Source: Cristatella mucedo (Eukaryota > Bryozoa > Phylactolaemata > Cristatellidae). From it: 64,000 nucleotides of DNA. Each line of letters begins with the position of its first letter. Position 1 is the first letter of the stretch. Where the stretch lies: the NCBI GenBank assembly GCA_009760855.2, contig WPIO01000110.1:779501-843500 (forward strand), given 5' to 3'. The notes under the pieces were generated by a model that searched no databases, had not been told where the DNA came from, and saw only the letters and a program-made list of their open reading frames with translations. This document shows, in pieces, positions 22,301 through 33,729 of this stretch. The position numbers were made by a program, and so were the translations under genes.

Positions 22301-25300
22301 CTATGCAGCCGTGTACACCAAGTAAGTGTGTGAGCGCGGCTCCTCGCCTGAGGACAAAACGCGTCCGACGCCATCACATCAGCTCTCGCGAGCATCGCAA
22401 AGCCTGTTTTCCGAAACCAGCGTCGCCACCGGCCGCACGAGAGCTCCCCGAGGCTCAACGTCAGCCCGCAACGCGCTTGTCTTACAGTCAGACGCTGAGA
22501 CTACTCGAGGAGAGGCCGTCCGCTGCGGGCAACGCATACGAGGCGCTCAAGTGGAGGACGGTCGAGGAGCCGCTGACGCTGCACCTGACGCCCGATGCCG
22601 TCGAGACGCTGGAGCTCACGGGCCAGGAGAAGATTGAAAAGGTGCGGCTCGCTGCCACTGTCACTCCACAGCAGCCGTCGGTGCCGTGTGTTATATCCGT
22701 CAAGCCTTTATGGCCGCCGATGCGGCAGCAGCCTTGGCAGTGCTGAATGCACCGCTGAGGTCAATAAACGGGCTGAATGCTTGAAATGGAGCGCGGATAA
22801 CCCCCACAGGTCACCACCATCGTCACCGCCATCGAGAACGCGGCGCGAGACGTCCCGCTGTACGACCAGCATCTGATGCTCTTCTTCCAACTAATGACCG
22901 TCGTGAAGAAGTGCCGCGTGTCAGAGCTGGAGACGCTCTGGCGCCAGTACAACCTGGGCCAGCAGGGCGAGACTCAGAGGGAGAGGTAGCTATGTGGGCG
23001 GGCGGCCACTCGCTGTGGTGGCCGTGCCGAGAACTTGGAGTCTCAACGAATCCCGAAGTGCCTTGAGCAGGTGCAGGCTTTCGCGCCGATTGCGATTTCG
23101 CGCTCGGCCGGCGCCTCTAAAGCCCGAGGCGCACTCTCTCCAGGAGAGCATTGCTCGACGCCTTAATCGCCGCTGGATCAGAAAAGGTAAACTATTTCCT
23201 GCTGGAAAAGATCGAGAACGGAGAAGTTCAAGACGCCAACATCGTGTGGGAAATATTGACTATGACAAATGCAAACGGGCGTCCCACCATTGCCAAGATC
23301 GAGAAAGTCTCGGTAAGACGGAACGGGCTGCACGCTCGCTCGCAGGCGGAAGCGAGCACGCCTCAGAGTGGAAGCTGCTAGCCAGAGCTGTGCACGCTTT
23401 CGTTGATTCGCACAGGCGCTCGTCGACAAGTTTGCCAAGTATGGCGCTGAGCGAAAGGCCGCTCTGTTCGCTCTCGGCTCGCTCACTCACCGCTACATTC
23501 GAGAAGCTCACGTCAACATGACCGTCGGCAAGTGCGACATGCAGGCCGTCGATAGTCTCAAGCTGAAGGTCGCCAAGGTAGCGCCCACTTCGGTGCAATG
23601 CGAGTGCTTGGCTTGAGAGCGTGTCGCCCATTGGCTCATTGATGGCGATGCTTGCCACAGCACCTCACAGTGCAGGCCTTCCAAAGCGACCCCGTTACAT
23701 GAGGTTACACGAGCGCAACATTGCTGTTCCGTCAGTGGTATGCTTAAGCGACGGCCGGCCGCAGCCACATTCGTGCCGGATGGCACCCGACCATAAGTCG
23801 TGAATTAATCGCTCAGAAGCACCGCACCTTGCAACGTTTCCCTCGCCCGCTAGCTGTACACGTCCGTGAAATCTCTCCTCCGAGCAGAAACTGCAGACGC
23901 TACTTTCGACCACAACCTGCCCCAAAGAGATGATCATGGTTCTCAAGGCCATCGGAAACTCCGGCGTCGACGAGCTGTTCCTCGACCTCGTCAAGATTGC
24001 TCAGGACAAGCAGGGCTACCCGGCCGACATCAGAGCCACGGCCATCTATGCCATGCGACGCCTTTCTCCCAACATGCATCCAAAGGTGGGTACTCATGCG
24101 TTGCCTCTTACTTCAATGCCTAGTCGCCACGACTGTAGCCTTGATTCGAGTGCTGCAGCCGATGGCAAGCATCCTTTCCCGGTTGACGAAGGGGCCATGC
24201 TGGTGCAGCTCGAGGCACCTCGAATTGGTGCACGACTCATCCTTCCCGTAGTGCACGGTTGCACGGCGACCGACTGGTGGGATTATAGAATTACATTTAT
24301 GGGCATTGTTTCCTCTGATCTCAGTCTGTGACTTTCGAGAACGCATGGCCAGCAGTGCGATGTCTGACTGCAGATTCAGCAAGCTCTGCTACCAATCTTC
24401 GCCGCTCAACAAGAAGAGAGCCACGTTCGCCAGGTGGCGTGCCACATTATTCTGAAGACTAAGTCGGTCAGCCTCGGCACGCTCGAGTTCATCGTTCGTA
24501 CCTTGCCCAACGTCGACATCGAGACGGCCACGCTGGTGCTGCGCAAGATGAGAGCGATCGCCACGATGGCTCCCACGTCCAACCCGCACCTGCAGAGGAT
24601 GTAAGCTCGCGCCTGCAGCGTCACAGCTGATTTGCTCAGTTTGGGCGTCTTCTGCAGCAGTTCCGACGCCTCGTGTGCTACTCAGCAGTGCAGCGCGAGT
24701 GACTCATGTGGCACTCGTTCCATGTGCCCAGCACATAGAGAGATTGGCGGTCAGTGAAGGAGGCATGCACAGTTGACATTAAGTCATCGCGTGTACCTCC
24801 TGCCATGTCAGTTTCGCGAACTCAGCACTTTTTTATTTTAGGAAGAGCAATGTAATAATTGCACTCAAGATGGCCAAGCCCATTGCGATGTCTCCTTTCG
24901 TCCACTTCCACCGAGTGCCAATCTTTACTACCGGTACAGGCAAATCGCTTACGTGCAAGATCCTTTACCCTCTCAATCTGCACGCTTAGTTACTTGCGCT
25001 TAGTTCTTGCCTGGAATAGGTACCAGCACGATTTTTAGGCACTTGCCAAATTTTGCACCTTGCTAAGCTGATGCCACTCTTCTTTGCTTTGCTGCCCGAG
25101 AAGAGAATGCTCGTCGTGGCCACCGCGGCTACTGAGTTACTTCATATTCTAACCAATCCAATTTCCTAGCCCCATTTGCCAAGTTTTCGTAATTCCTATT
25201 CTCCACGCTTCTGCTTTCAGGCGTAGCCGCTCCCAAACAGGCGTTCCTCGACGTCGCTTACATAGGAAACGCTGCTACCAGGACGCCAAAGGCCGCTACC

Positions 25301-28300
25301 GTCAGGCTAAGTGCACACACAGCCGGCGCCTCCGCCCACCTTTTGAGCGTAAGTCGGTGTCATCGTAAAGCATCATGTAGAGGCAGACGAATGGCCAATC
25401 TCGAGTGTCTGTGATTGACCCTTGTACTATTGAATGAGCTTTTATGTCTAGATTCGCTACAAAGCTCACGGCATGGATAAGATTCTCAGCAAGATCCAGG
25501 GTTTCGCTGCCTCCCAGGCTCCTCTGTCTCCTAAGCAGGTGCGTGCCTTGCCTGCTGTCGTGCTGTTACTCAGGGCATCGTTCGCGACGACTGAATAACA
25601 CAGCAGAAGCTGCCATTGCTGCTCGCGCCGTCCGGCACAAGGTAGGGCAATAGTGTTCGTTGACTCTCGTCTCTGTCTCTCTCGCCTGTGTCATTCAATA
25701 AAGGCTGCTGTCAACAAGGCATTGAACGATGGTCCTAGAGTCATCGTCACAGTAAGCCTGTTCGGCAAGACTGTATCTCTGAAGACTCTGGACGAGAATC
25801 AAATCCTCAATTTGATTCAGTTTGGTAAGCAACTCAGTTGCAGTGAAATATCTTCCATGCCTTTACACTTATTGTGCTACTGATTTTGAAATGACTCCTT
25901 CTCAAGCTGAGACTGACTCACGGCTCGTTTTTTTCAGTGAATGCAGGAGCAGCACCCGAGATGAAAGTCGACGTGTTCAAGACGGTTGGCCTTATACCTG
26001 TGTCGTACAAGATTCCAACTCTCTCGGGCTTCCCCATCAACCTCCGAATGAAGGCTTTTGCTTTTGCCGACATCAAGGGCCACATACAGGTGCAGCCGTC
26101 GACCGCCGCTTCAAAAACCATCCTTCCGAACTTCAGCTTCATCACTTCAAAGCCCATAAGGTTGGTCTGAAGAGTCTATGCTGCTGATGATGTCGGCCAC
26201 TTTCTAGCAGGCGCTTAGTGCTGCAGCCAGTGAAATGGCAAAAATGTAACGCCGGAAAAGGCTGAGCTAAAAATAAGTATTCTTTTTCAGACTTGACTTG
26301 CAGCTGGTTGGTGACCTGCAAGTCAACGCTGGAATCTTCAAGTCAGGAGTCATGATCAACGCGAAAATAACGAATGTCCTCGACAGCCAGCAGACGGCCA
26401 TCTCGTTCGACGCCGCCAACATGGCGCTCAATGCCAAGTTCATCCAGCCCAATGGCGTAAGAGTCAAGCATGTATATGCCGGTCTCTCGTCCAGTGCTTG
26501 CTCTCAATGCCACAACGCTTTTTTGCGCCGTACCCATGAATACATCTGCAATACACCCTACCGTGATCTTGTCGCCACCAATGTGCCATCAGTCACGAAG
26601 TTATCTCCGTTCGTTTTGCAGGCCATTGCTTTCGTGAAGCTGGAAACCACGCCGTCAACCTACGCCGTGCCAGTGACCCGTGAACAATTCAAGCACTTCG
26701 CGCTCGACAAGGAGGCCCGAAAGGAGATCTCCGGCGATCTGTTCACACTCAAGCCGTACGAGACCTCGTACGGCGGCCAGTCTGTCGGCGCTGTGCTGGC
26801 TATTCGAGGCGAGACACCGGTGCCTCAATACGGCACTCCTCAGGTCGAGTACGCTAAGCAGCCTCTGTTCCTGCTCGGCAAGAGGAAGCTGTCGCTGCGA
26901 CTTATTCCAGGTGAGAGGTCGCGTGCTCAAGGCCCTAGACAACAGTTCCTTATCGCATTTCGATTGGTCTCTGTGGATGTCGGTCGCTGTGCATATTTAC
27001 ATCTGCATAGATGTATTGCTCACTTGGCGTCGCTCGCTGATGCCACGTCCTATGCATTACAGCCAGCCCTGCCAATCAAAACTACGAATTCGTCCTCGGC
27101 TACAAAAAGGTCGGAGATGTTTTCGTGACACCGACTGCTTATCACAGCTTCGCTGGCTCAAAGTCCTTGTATACCTCGCCCGTCACCGAACAGTCGTCTG
27201 AGGAGCTACAGGCAATGTGGCCAACGTCCAACCGCGGCCTGACCAAGAGGGCTGCTCGGTCCTGGAAGAAATTCCGAACCCAAAGAACCTCTTCAATGCT
27301 GGACTCCAGCGAATATGCAACCTCATCCAAACAAGTGTACCCCCGTCAGTCACTGAAGAGCGGCGTATCCAGGGGCACACAACAGAAGGGCTGGCCGTTC
27401 GGCCTCAATAAGAAACAGCACATTGGTGGCGCATGGAATGTGAATACTGCTTACGGCAGGAAGGCCAATACCATCTTCAGACCTTCGCAAACGTCAAGTG
27501 AGCAGGACTTCTCAGTATCGTCATCAGAATCTTCGTCCGTCTCATCCTCTTCGAGTGAATCCAGTTCTGAGAGCTCGAGCACCTCCTCATCCGAACTCGA
27601 CAGTTCTTCTGAGAGCTCCGACATTTCCCTGGAGTCTAAAAAGATCAGGATTCATAAAGGCATTACACCATTCAAAGCATATCGCACAGGTGTTAAGCAT
27701 CTTCCTGCCATGTGGGGACGCAAAGCAGGCCACCGGAGCTCGTTCTTAGGACGATCTGATTGGTCGACATCCGGCAAGGAGAACAAGCTCTACAGCCGTG
27801 GGCGTTTCTTCGCTAAGCGATCTTCGGGCAAGTTCAATACTGGCAGCGGTGCTTACCATCAGCACTATCCCTATTTGAACTACGCTTCCAAGACGAGGAA
27901 CGTATTCGGACAAAAGATTGGAGGCCGCACTACTTTTGGCGCCTATAAGACATCGCCATTTGGATTTTCCACTCCCAGCACATTCAGAAACAGGTATGCA
28001 AAGCTTAAGCTCAGTGCAGCTAGCAAGATTAGAGTACGATTAAAGTTGTCGAAGCTCATTGAATTCTTACATATTCCGTTTTAGCATCAACCTGAAGAGT
28101 TGGTACACCATGCCCGTGGCTCAGTCGGGAGCCGAGTTTGCAGAGTTTGTCGCAGCCATGCTCGTCCACGGTCAGAATACTGTGAAAGAAACCTCAGTCC
28201 GCGGCATGTGCGAACTTAACCCCAACAGTGGCAAGATTCTAAAGTTCCTTGAAGTCCGTGCTGGCTCACCTCAAAACCTGTGGAAAGTAAGTGGGACCAG

Positions 28301-29891
28301 GCGACGCAACACTGCCTGGGTGCCGACATTTTTTTATTGTGCTGTGTCCACGAATTGGGTACCTCAACTTTACTGCTTTCAGCTGCAAATTGCGGGTAAC
28401 ACCCAAGTGACACCACTCATCGGAATGACGCAAGCAGCTGGGTTCGGCAAGACCGATAACGTCAACATAATGTGGGGCTCCGCCAGCCGGCCGACCCAGA
28501 TGGCTAGCATGATGGTATGCGTGTGATGCCCAGTCGTTGTTGTAACCGGAACACTCCTCGTGTGTGCACAATTTTCCTCGAAATCACAAAATCACCGGCC
28601 CAAGCTCCCATTCTCGCGTGAAATCTATCGAGAAACAGGATCCAACTGACAAAAGAGATGATCATTTTTATAGAGTGAGACGTCGACTATTGCAGCCACG
28701 GAATGCGTTCAGGAAAATATTCTTGGTTGCAAGGACATTTCTGGTCGCCAGGTCGTACCAGCAATCAAGCGGACAAAGGTTATGCAGTTTGGAAACAACA
28801 AGGTTAGTGGCATGCACTTGGTAGTTGGCTATGCGCCGATATTGCTCCGCCAGAGCTTTACGAACTGTGTAGCCTGACTTGAAATGTCACCCACCAGGTA
28901 CCTTACGCTACGAGGAGACTGATTCAGAATGCAATCGGCTATCTCGCTAATGTCGCCAAGGAGTTCGTCATTGAGAGAACGCCCAGCAGGTCTTTGCAAG
29001 GTGCGATCAAAATGACATACTTGCTTAAGGACGAGGACAAGGTGAGAAACTAAAAACGACGGACTTATTCGTACAGGAACGCGTTTTTCGCGATTTACCA
29101 TATCTACTCGACCGATGACTATCTATGTATTCGCGCTTACAGATTGACATTTTCCTGCAAACGCCATCAGCCAAGTACCAGCTGAAGAACATCGAGGCTC
29201 CGTGGCTGTCACGTCTGCTGCACTGGTACAGTGTGGTGCCGGCGTCGGCTGGCTGGCCGCGTCTCGAGGCTCAGGATGAGCTGGCCAAGATGGCCGGAGA
29301 GCAAGGATCACTGCTCGGCTCGCAGCCAGCACTTCATTCCCTGCTCGAACTCACTCGTAACACAATGGGTGGCGCCTTTTCGCCGGACGTCAGCCTTTCA
29401 AACGAAGTGAACATCCAGCAGCAAGTGAACCTGCTGCAAAAGATGAGCGTGTCTTCAGCTAAGGCGTGCATGGCTGACACTGTGCACAAGGTGAGGCGAT
29501 GTTCTATTTCTTGGATTTAGTTAGCACGGTTTGCTCTTCAAACTCATTCAGTCTAAGTCTGTTTCTGATTTCATACTTTTTTATGGTAATAGTCCGAGAA
29601 ATCCGAAACATTGCACGTCTAAAACAATTTTAGGCTATCAAGATGACGGTTGGAGACAAGACCCTGACATGCATAACCTCCGAACCGCTGCCTGAATGCA
29701 GCGACAGCTGCAAGCAGATGGTGACCCGACACGTATCGCAGACTCTGCGCTGCTTCCAGCCAGAAAGCATCAATGATTTGATCGTCTTGCGTCACGGTCG
29801 CATGATGCTGATGAAGACCAACAGTCTGCCGGCGAACGCCATAACGCAGCTTGTGTACGATAAGTGCGTCGTGGCCGAACAGTGCTACTAG
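19393..29891 (+). CDS. vtg: Vitellogenin gene 2 (complete)
   Basis: Yolk-precursor lipoprotein, secreted and taken up by oocytes. Exons: 19393-19447, 19592-19699, 19872-20017, 20848-20999, 21117-21210, 21389-21514, 21666-21845, 22161-22321, 22488-22641, 22810-22985, 23144-23312, 23416-23577, 23888-24085, 24374-24600, 24842-24933, 25221-25348, 25452-25538, 25704-25824, 25938-26160, 26291-26456, 26622-26910, 27063-27993, 28085-28286, 28383-28514, 28674-28802, 28898-29041, 29143-29490, 29634-29891. They join in phase to about 1,785 residues, close to vertebrate vitellogenins. Domains: signal peptide 1-19; Vitellogenin_N about 55-700; DUF1943-like about 705-1070; Ser-rich about 1220-1265; DUF1944-like about 1382-1620; CT-like tail 1701-1785. 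No VWD. The start is fixed by the TATA box, a hydrophobic leader and the shared ATG context. Exon 25's acceptor (28673) was set by matching gene 3 phase and Cys spacing. Alternative exon ends are possible at a few weak sites. Confidence 0.93.
20120..20490. repeat. Complex tandem repeats in intron 3 of vitellogenin 2
   Basis: A cagtcggt repeat is followed by several interleaved copies of gcagacggta, tttctcatccgctattta and gcattttattttattt. Sequence shared with gene 1 starts only at 20743, so this block is private to gene 2. Confidence 0.75.
27493..27637 (+). other. Serine-rich phosvitin-like segment of vitellogenin 2
   Basis: Ser/Glu-rich run in exon 22, almost identical to that of gene 1. 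Just upstream, at 27239-27259, the frame reads LTKRAAR, a dibasic/RxxR-type sequence that a subtilisin-like convertase could cut. LTKR recurs in gene 3. Confidence 0.8.
29634..29891 (+). other. Last exon of vitellogenin 2: cysteine-rich CT-like domain
   Basis: Same 85-residue, six-cysteine tail as gene 1, with one amino-acid change visible (Thr to Met in the segment RMMLxKTNS). No VWD domain precedes it. Gene 3 lacks this exon. Confidence 0.6.
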
Positions 29892-29923
29892 TCAACATTT
29901 TCTCATCATGTAACTTATTTGCG

Positions 29924-29929
29924 AATAAA
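29924..29929 (+). terminator. Polyadenylation signal of vitellogenin 2
   Basis: AATAAA 32 bp beyond the stop codon, in a 3' UTR that differs from that of gene 1. Confidence 0.75.
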
Positions 29930-32073
29930 TGTATTCGAAGGGTTTCCGTGCGTTATTTTGCTTTCTTGCATTGCGCCACGCGTAATCGAGCAGCAGAGCA
30001 GGCGACATAATGAGGCAATAAGTTTGGTTCCTACCAAGTTTGCTGCTGGATCGTGCAGTTGAAAATACTAGAAAACACTAGAGGCAACGATGCTGCTCGT
30101 TTTAAACCGCATGTAGACGCGAAGAAACGAGTTACAGTGCTGGTCGAGCCCTGTCGTAGAGAGTACGACAGTGGCTGTAACGTTCACTGACAGATGACAG
30201 GGTTACAGTCCATCTGGCAGAACTGATTCTCGAACTTCCCTGTCCGGCCCTGCTCGCTAAGGATCTGAATGTCCCTTTTGACAGTACTCTACAATCGCAG
30301 GACAAATTGTGGTGTCTCCTCAAAATCACGATAGTCGGTCCAACAGGCATACTACGCAGTGATTGTGTTTATTTTGGTCTTGTGGCTATGTGCATATTGC
30401 ACTGCACACTCGGTTATCTTTGCGTTTTAGAGTTGAAATCCGCCTAGAGCAATTATCTTTTGAATAACCAGGCTGTGCGAATATTTATGTACAATTAATT
30501 CATGTTCAGAAAATTTATAACTAAGAGCCAAATATAGATGTCATTTAAGCGTGAACCGCTCGCGCTCGTCTCGGACTTTTGCGTCCGTCCGTCGCATCCG
30601 ATTCTATTCTTAGTTGTGTCGCAGTCCTCGTCTGTTTACTTTAGGCCATCTGGCTGATCTTATTTACCCCCGCGGCCAAAGCAGGGCTCCTTCTGCGCCA
30701 GGTACTATAAATTGTTGTAATATTTTATTATAGGTAAAATAATGCGCTCAGCTGACTTGACTTGAACAAAATCATAACGAGTGCGCCACTCGCTGCTGCT
30801 GCAGCAGATCGCTATTGACGGCTCAATTAAAACGTGACCCTCTACAGTTATAATTTAAAAACTCAACATTAGTTTTGATCTCGTTACGGAATCTGCGCGA
30901 AGAACATTGGCTGCCGCATTTCGGCGGAATTTCCGTCTTCTTGCTCTTCTGGCGAAGAAGAGGTTTTGGCGAAGATTATGCAGAGCAGCAAGCAGACGGC
31001 TGCGTTTATGGTGCCCTCTAGCGGGGGTTCACGCTTCAGCTCAATACTGTCGATTGACTAAAATTAGAGTCACTTGACTATGGAATAGAAAACGGCGTAA
31101 ACGTCAGTTAGTCGGCAAACATCTCGCCGCGATGAGCATAGAAATGCGAATCTGTACGCTCGCTGAATCTCTAAAAATGACACGTGCCCTACCCGCGTGA
31201 ACCTTCCTTCTCGTCCAGTGTGAGGCTCCTCACTTACCGCTCACCATATCACGCTACCTCGTCGCATCCAATGGCTTAGACCTTTACGCTCGCATCCTCG
31301 CTGTTCACAGGGCCTTCCGCTCGCATGTGCACCGAGAGTCCGGAACTTGCTTCCGGCTACTGTCACTAGCTGCAATGACCATGCATAAATTCTGTCTCAG
31401 CTAAAGATCGCATTCGTTCCGCTTAGTTTGCCCTGCCTCTAGCGAGCGTTATTATTCTGTTCCTCTGTGCTTTGCTCGTTTACTTGTGCACTATTTGGTG
31501 CTCGCTACTTACCGTGGACCCATCTGATTGGTGGCTCCGACTGACTTCTGGCGTGCTTTTGCACGCTCGTCAGATTACGATACTTTGCCCGCCCTTGTTT
31601 ACCGCTCGCATTTGGCGATTAGCAAAGCGCCTGCACAGAGTTTAACTTCTCTTGGGGTGCCATATAAACGACGTACTATTATCACAAAACTAGTTCTTGA
31701 TAAAAGCCGGGAAATCGGGCGTCTGCTACCCGAAAATCTTTGTTCGGGCTTTCCGTTATTTCCCACGCAACCGCGATTACAAAGTGTCGAAGCGGCAACA
31801 GAAAAGATGTCGCTGCTCAATTGCATCGAAGGAAAACGAGAAATCGGCGCGAAGTTATGGGTGCAAAATTTTTAAAAGAAACCCCAACAGTTTTGATTCA
31901 GCTGCACACAAAGAAACTGTGACGACGGCACACCTAGGTGATTCTCACTGATATAACACCTCGCAAAGTACCGCGGTGTTACGCAGAGAACTCTCCGAGC
32001 ACGGAACCTCGCGCTCGTAGCGCCACCTTGCGAGAAGTGAGTGATGAGGCGAAGCGCAGAGCGCAACTACGCC
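29930..32073. other. Intergenic stretch, no gene recognised
   Basis: Ordinary-composition sequence. An ORF at 31528-31875 (115 codons) has no recognisable motif or convincing exon borders. No copy of the SINE or LINE families was seen here. Confidence 0.45.
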
Positions 32074-32093
32074 TTAGGCTGCGTCTACGCGGC

Positions 32094-32215
32094 GTCTTCT
32101 GACAGACGCAGACTTTCCTTCTGACAGACGCAGACTTTCCTCCTGACAGACGCAGACTTTCCTCCTGACAGACGCATACTTTCTGTCTGACAGACGCATA
32201 CCTTCTTCCTGACTG
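32094..32215. repeat. Minisatellite with a unit near ctgacagacgcagactttcct
   Basis: About six tandem copies of a 21-22-bp unit. Two more copies lie at 32652-32696, beyond the LTR-like insert, so the array was split by that insertion. Confidence 0.85.
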
Positions 32216-32217
32216 TG

Positions 32218-32652
32218 ACAGCCCTCCGCACGACCTGTCGTCGGGTTGGGTAGCGCGACCGAGCAACAAGTCTGCTGGCTCCAACACCAAAACCTGTATT
32301 CCATGTAACGCCAGCCAAGCCCAGTCTACACACACACTAGACGGCTGCCGGCGTCGAGGGATCTCGCCCTCCGCTCCTCTTGTACTCCCCCCGACAACCC
32401 TTATATTCCATGCATGCGTTGTTTTTCGCACTGTCGGGCCATTGTTCGTTCCGAACCCACCCGACAGCTGGCGGCAGTTTGTGGTAGATTGATGTACCCA
32501 CAGATGCCGCCAATGCATGGATTTGGGCAGGACTGCCGAGTCATCATCTGCCCATCCACCGGTCGTGAGCTTGCGGCTGTGTAGGCAGTCAGACAGCCCT
32601 CCGAGGCCTCCGCCCTGTGCTCGCAGGCTGCAAGCGTCGCGTTCTTCCACAC
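32218..32652 (-). mobile_element. LTR-like element (solo), copy 1
   Basis: About 435 bp repeated at 37581-38038. On the - strand it contains a TATA-like box (atataaggg). It starts gtgtggaagaacgc and ends cgtgcggagggc. Flanks carry tgaca on both sides, consistent with a 5-bp target duplication inside the minisatellite. It encodes no protein. A solo LTR fits best, but a non-autonomous element is possible. Confidence 0.6.
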
Positions 32653-32699
32653 TGACAGACGCAGACTTTCCTCCTGACAGACGCAGACCTTCCTTCTAG

Positions 32700-33715
32700 T
32701 TAGAACGTTTACACGACAGATTTAGTCCCGCCCACGACTGATGTGATGGCCGACTTAATCCTTCCCACAGCCCGCGCTCCAATCCGGGACACTGGTATTA
32801 AAGTGGGTTTCCCCGGAGACGCCAAGCCAACGCAGGCAGAAGTTGAGTTCGCCGCTGCAGTGACGGTTGTAGATTAATATGAGAAGAATAAAAAATGGAA
32901 AGAATATAAGCATTTTAAATAAGCTTCTTTGGGGAAAAGGAGCGGTACAAAGTAATGTGCGCCACTACGGTTGTGCGGGTGTATAGTGGCCTGTAATGCT
33001 CCCCTTTGCGGGTTTGTATATGGATTTGAAGAGAGACGCACGGCGTAGGCTATGTAGAAAATGCTGATGCATTGGTTACCACATGTAAGCATCTCATATT
33101 CAAGGACTTGCTCTGACTGCCTCAATATAACTCGACCCTACGAACGTCAGCCATTTTTATTTGGGCCTTGGGGTGGATATGATCGTGGCCCCGGGATTTT
33201 TATTAGTTGGCTGGATCTAAAAGTTACGACGGATTCTCCTGCTGATGAATCTACAGTCTTGGCTTCTCCCCAAAAATTTTGTGACGTATTATGACGCAGG
33301 AGCTCAAATCTGAGGAAAATCTGTCCAAAATCTGTGGGAAGTCTGTCGTGTAAACGCGGCTTTAGGGATGCACGGTTCCGAGACTTTGTAGTTCAGAAAC
33401 CGCGAATAATGTTCGACGATCGTCGATCTGGGGGACGCAGAGCACTGACAGTGCGCTCTCTATACGCTGAGGTTGGAAAAGTTCGCGGCCGCTTTGCAGT
33501 CTCTACACGCTGATGTTGGAAAGGCGCGCGGCGGCGGCGGCGCTTTTCTCTTGTTCCCATCGTGTCCAGAACATGTCACTCGATGAAGTGCTGTTACTCG
33601 CAAATGTTGCTCTCAGCTCAGATGCACGCACGCAAGCTTTAAAATCAGCATCTGCGCCTGCACACATTAAGTGGCAGCTTTAATTTTAATCGGTCGAGGC
33701 AGGACAAGCACAATT
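32700..33715. other. Non-coding stretch up to the LINE
   Basis: Includes the right part of the candidate TIR element (to 33366) and then unremarkable sequence with a small GC-rich patch near 33520. No exon-like ORF. Confidence 0.4.
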
Positions 33716-33729
33716 TGCTGCATTTCTCT

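Larger units (their letters stand above)
32074..33366. mobile_element. Candidate DNA transposon (TIR element) carrying nested repeats
   Basis: The left end reads taggctgcgtctacgcggc. The right end, reverse-complemented, reads taaagccgcgtttacacgac, about two-thirds identical. A second, perfect inverted pair (gtttacacgacaga at about 32707 and tctgtcgtgtaaac at about 33341) lies inside. The interior holds a minisatellite and an LTR-like insert and shows no transposase. Ends and family are inferred. Confidence 0.4.
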
